DNA from: Pseudomonadota bacterium | GTDB taxonomy: Bacteria; SZUA-182; DTGQ01 | Length of the DNA stretch: 42,434 nucleotides | Direction of reading: 5' to 3' | Assembly (NCBI GenBank): GCA_030625085.1 | Contig: DAOURK010000025.1 | Span: 1-42,434 of the forward strand | Made by a program: the position numbers and the translations under genes | In this document: one piece after another, positions 41,288-42,434 of the stretch | Position numbering within the stretch: position 1 is the first letter of the stretch | How the letters are laid out: the number at the start of each line of letters is the position of its first letter | The notes under the pieces: generated by a model | The model's database searches: none | What the model was told of the DNA's origin: nothing | What the model saw: the letters and a program-made list of their open reading frames with translations, nothing else

Positions 41288-41680
41288 TTACGGAAAGGGA
41301 GGGGTTTCAGAAGCAGGGGCCCCTTCTCGTGTTCCAGCCGGTTTTTGGGACTGTTCCTGAGATCCGACAGGAATTTCTACAGGCACTGCTCCAGGGATCG
41401 TGCTTTCTATGGGGGGAACCGAAGTGGCATCACCGATCAGTGATTTTTGTTGCTTTGATGATAAAATAGCTAGAGATAAAGAGGTAACCATAAAGATCAC
41501 AGCACAAGTGATCGTAACCTTTTCCAAAAAACCGCCTGCACCCTGGCTTCCAAAAGCTGTTTGGCTTGCTCCGCCACCAAATACAGCCCCCATTTCAGCC
41601 CCCTTACTAGATTGAGAGATAACTACCAAAATCATTACCAAAGAAACTATCAAATGAATTATAATTAACCCACGATACAT
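41288..41680 (-). CDS. secG: Protein translocase subunit SecG
   Basis: This 130-residue protein has the canonical SecG layout. TM1 (GLIIIHLIVSLVMILVVI) is followed by the cytoplasmic loop SQSSKGAEMGAVFGGGASQTAFGSQGAGGFLEK and TM2 (TITCAVIFMVTSLSLAILSS). A Pro/Glu/Gln-rich tail of about 55 residues follows, as often seen in this subunit. It assists SecYE during SecA-driven export. AAGGAA upstream supports the start. The tpiA gene, a frequent neighbour, is not within the window. Confidence 0.93.
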   Translation of the reverse strand: MYRGLIIIHLIVSLVMILVVISQSSKGAEMGAVFGGGASQTAFGSQGAGGFLEKVTITCAVIFMVTSLSLAILSSKQQKSLIGDATSVPPIESTIPGAVPVEIPVGSQEQSQKPAGTREGAPASETPPFP

Positions 41681-41890
41681 AATTTTTGTTCCTTCCTCGT
41701 TTTAAATTTTCAACAAATTAAGAATTTATACACTGCACGCTTTTATAGTTTCTAAATTATATCGCCATAATAACAAATTTCGCCATGTTTTTCTAGGAGA
41801 TTTTTTGGATATCTTGACAATATACCAATTTTGATCATTAAAATTCAACAACATCAATACGTTATTCCTAAAAAGGGTGGTCAAAACACC

Positions 41891-41907
41891 GTCACCAAAT
41901 CGTCACC
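41891..41907 (+). repeat. Tandem GTCACC sites near a putative element edge
   Basis: GTCACC at 41891 and 41902 are spaced 11 bp, one helical turn, with ACCAAAT between. The layout parallels the AATATTAACC repeats beside the integrase at 5594-5656 (ACCAAAT then ACC). A recombinase or regulator site is possible. Confidence 0.3.
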
Positions 41908-41927
41908 AAAAGGAGAATAATCTATCT

Positions 41928-42071
41928 ATGAAATCAACCCGGTTCCAAAACAAAATTTTATCAGTGATTACCGAAAATTGCAATTTCCCAATTTCACCTA
42001 TAAACCTTGTCAAGGCGCGGTTGATGGTTTTTAACGCCAAACCATTACTGAACAAAGGCTTTTCGGTATAA
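41928..42071 (+). CDS. Possible small ORF at the edge of a second mobile element
   Basis: A 47-residue frame with AAGGAG about 12 nt before ATG 41928. The product (KSTRFQNKILSVITENCNF...LLNKGFSV) has no recognised motif. Spacing to the ribosome site is long. It precedes the phage-type HTH gene on the same strand. It may be real but support is thin. Confidence 0.25.
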   Translation: MKSTRFQNKILSVITENCNFPISPINLVKARLMVFNAKPLLNKGFSV

Positions 42072-42117
42072 TACGATACTGAGAGCGTCTATTTTTAATG
42101 AAAGAAAATGAAAGAAA

Positions 42118-42434
42118 ATGAAAGCTTTTTCGGTAAAAAAAACTAAAGCGCTTGTTGCTCTGCTTTCTACTAAAACTTTAGCGGAAGCGGCGGAATCCCT
42201 TAAAATCGGTGAGGTCACGTTATGGCGATGGATGCAGGACGGAGCCTTTAAAAAAGTCTATATGGAGGCTAAAAAGCAGGCGGTAGCGCAGGCCATTAAC
42301 CAATTACAACAGGCAACAGGCGATGCCGTCGAGACCTTACGCAGTGTAATGACAGATGAAGAAGCGCCTTGCAATAGCAGGGTAACGGCGGCAAAGGCTG
42401 TTTTGGAGATGGCTTTTAAGGGTTTTGAAATCGA
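42118..42434 (+). CDS. Phage-type HTH protein, truncated at window end
   Basis: At least 105 residues are visible. The N-terminal HTH (ALVALLSTKTLAEAAESLKIGEVTLWRWMQDGAFKKVYMEAKKQAVAQAINQLQQATGDAVETL) is the homeodomain-like type seen in small phage DNA-binding and terminase small subunit-like proteins. The helix LLSTKTLAEAAESL-IGEVTLWRWM is the DNA reader. ATG 42118 is the only one of three closely spaced ATGs (42098, 42108, 42118, produced by a tandem AAAGAAAATG repeat) that opens this frame. It suggests a second mobile element starts beyond secG. Confidence 0.65.
   Translation, partial: MKAFSVKKTKALVALLSTKTLAEAAESLKIGEVTLWRWMQDGAFKKVYMEAKKQAVAQAINQLQQATGDAVETLRSVMTDEEAPCNSRVTAAKAVLEMAFKGFEI

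Noticed and set aside
41870-41920. Minus-strand tail reading SPFGDDLVTVF, resembling an integrase C-terminus
   Set aside because: The frame is closed by a stop only 13 codons upstream, so no gene can be supported; kept only as a hint of an element edge.
1-42434. CRISPR arrays, rRNA genes or a restriction-modification/defence cassette
   Set aside because: No regularly spaced 25-40 bp repeats, no rRNA-like sequence and no recognisable methylase, nuclease or Cas motifs; the only AAA/DUF4143 gene is truncated.

Overview
The window is an AT-rich stretch of chromosome from a Gram-negative, probably anaerobic bacterium. Desulfobacterota (former Deltaproteobacteria) or a close relative is my best inference. 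It rests on a secretin-based pilus system, a TonB receptor, a geopeptide-like radical SAM maturase, a periplasmic CxxCH-containing HD-GYP sensor and a 4Fe-4S/carboxymuconolactone-decarboxylase pair, not on any marker gene.

Layout. (1) 1-5691 is the integrase-proximal end of a mobile element integrated at the 3' end of a tRNA-Leu(CAG) gene (5692-5776, minus strand). It holds two small HTH regulators, a replication protein, a T7 gp4-like primase-helicase, an unknown SCGGH-motif protein, an excisionase-like protein and a zinc-ribbon tyrosine integrase. (2) 6229-7801 is a PhoU-like/Pit phosphate transport pair. (3) 7883-14917 is the most interesting part. A hybrid histidine kinase and a stand-alone periplasmic binding protein face away from a TonB-dependent receptor, a 41-residue RiPP-like precursor ending RMCCWGPFYRYR (12948-13073) and a radical SAM/SPASM maturase. 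I read this as a candidate make-export-retrieve-sense system for a modified Cys-Cys-Trp peptide. (4) An IS630-type element (14890-16292) sits exactly in the maturase stop codon, and beyond it lies a decapitated AAA/DUF4143 gene. (5) 17340-18229 holds an AhpD-like protein and an Fe-S protein. (6) 18857-31942 is an MSHA/type IV-like pilus locus: three prepilins, ExeA/MshM-like ATPase, PilM, PilN, a PilO-PilP-like protein, secretin, assembly ATPase and platform protein. It is followed by a small conserved protein, a TPR lipoprotein and a LysM protein. (7) 31962-40771, minus strand, holds a heme-motif HAMP-GAF-HD-GYP sensor and a complete oligopeptide ABC transporter with a fused double ATPase and an enlarged binding protein. 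(8) SecG (41288-41680, minus), then the edge of what looks like a second mobile element with a truncated phage-type HTH gene at the window end.

Three dispersed repeat families lie in the gaps: a 100-130 bp imperfect palindrome (18660, 38232), an 87-103 bp MITE-like element with terminal inverted repeats (6066, 38420), and a 62 bp conserved block placed about 20 bp upstream of the predicted promoters of both pilus operons (18354, 20952). The last may be a shared regulatory site rather than a mobile repeat.

All functional calls come from reading motifs and domain order. No database search was run.
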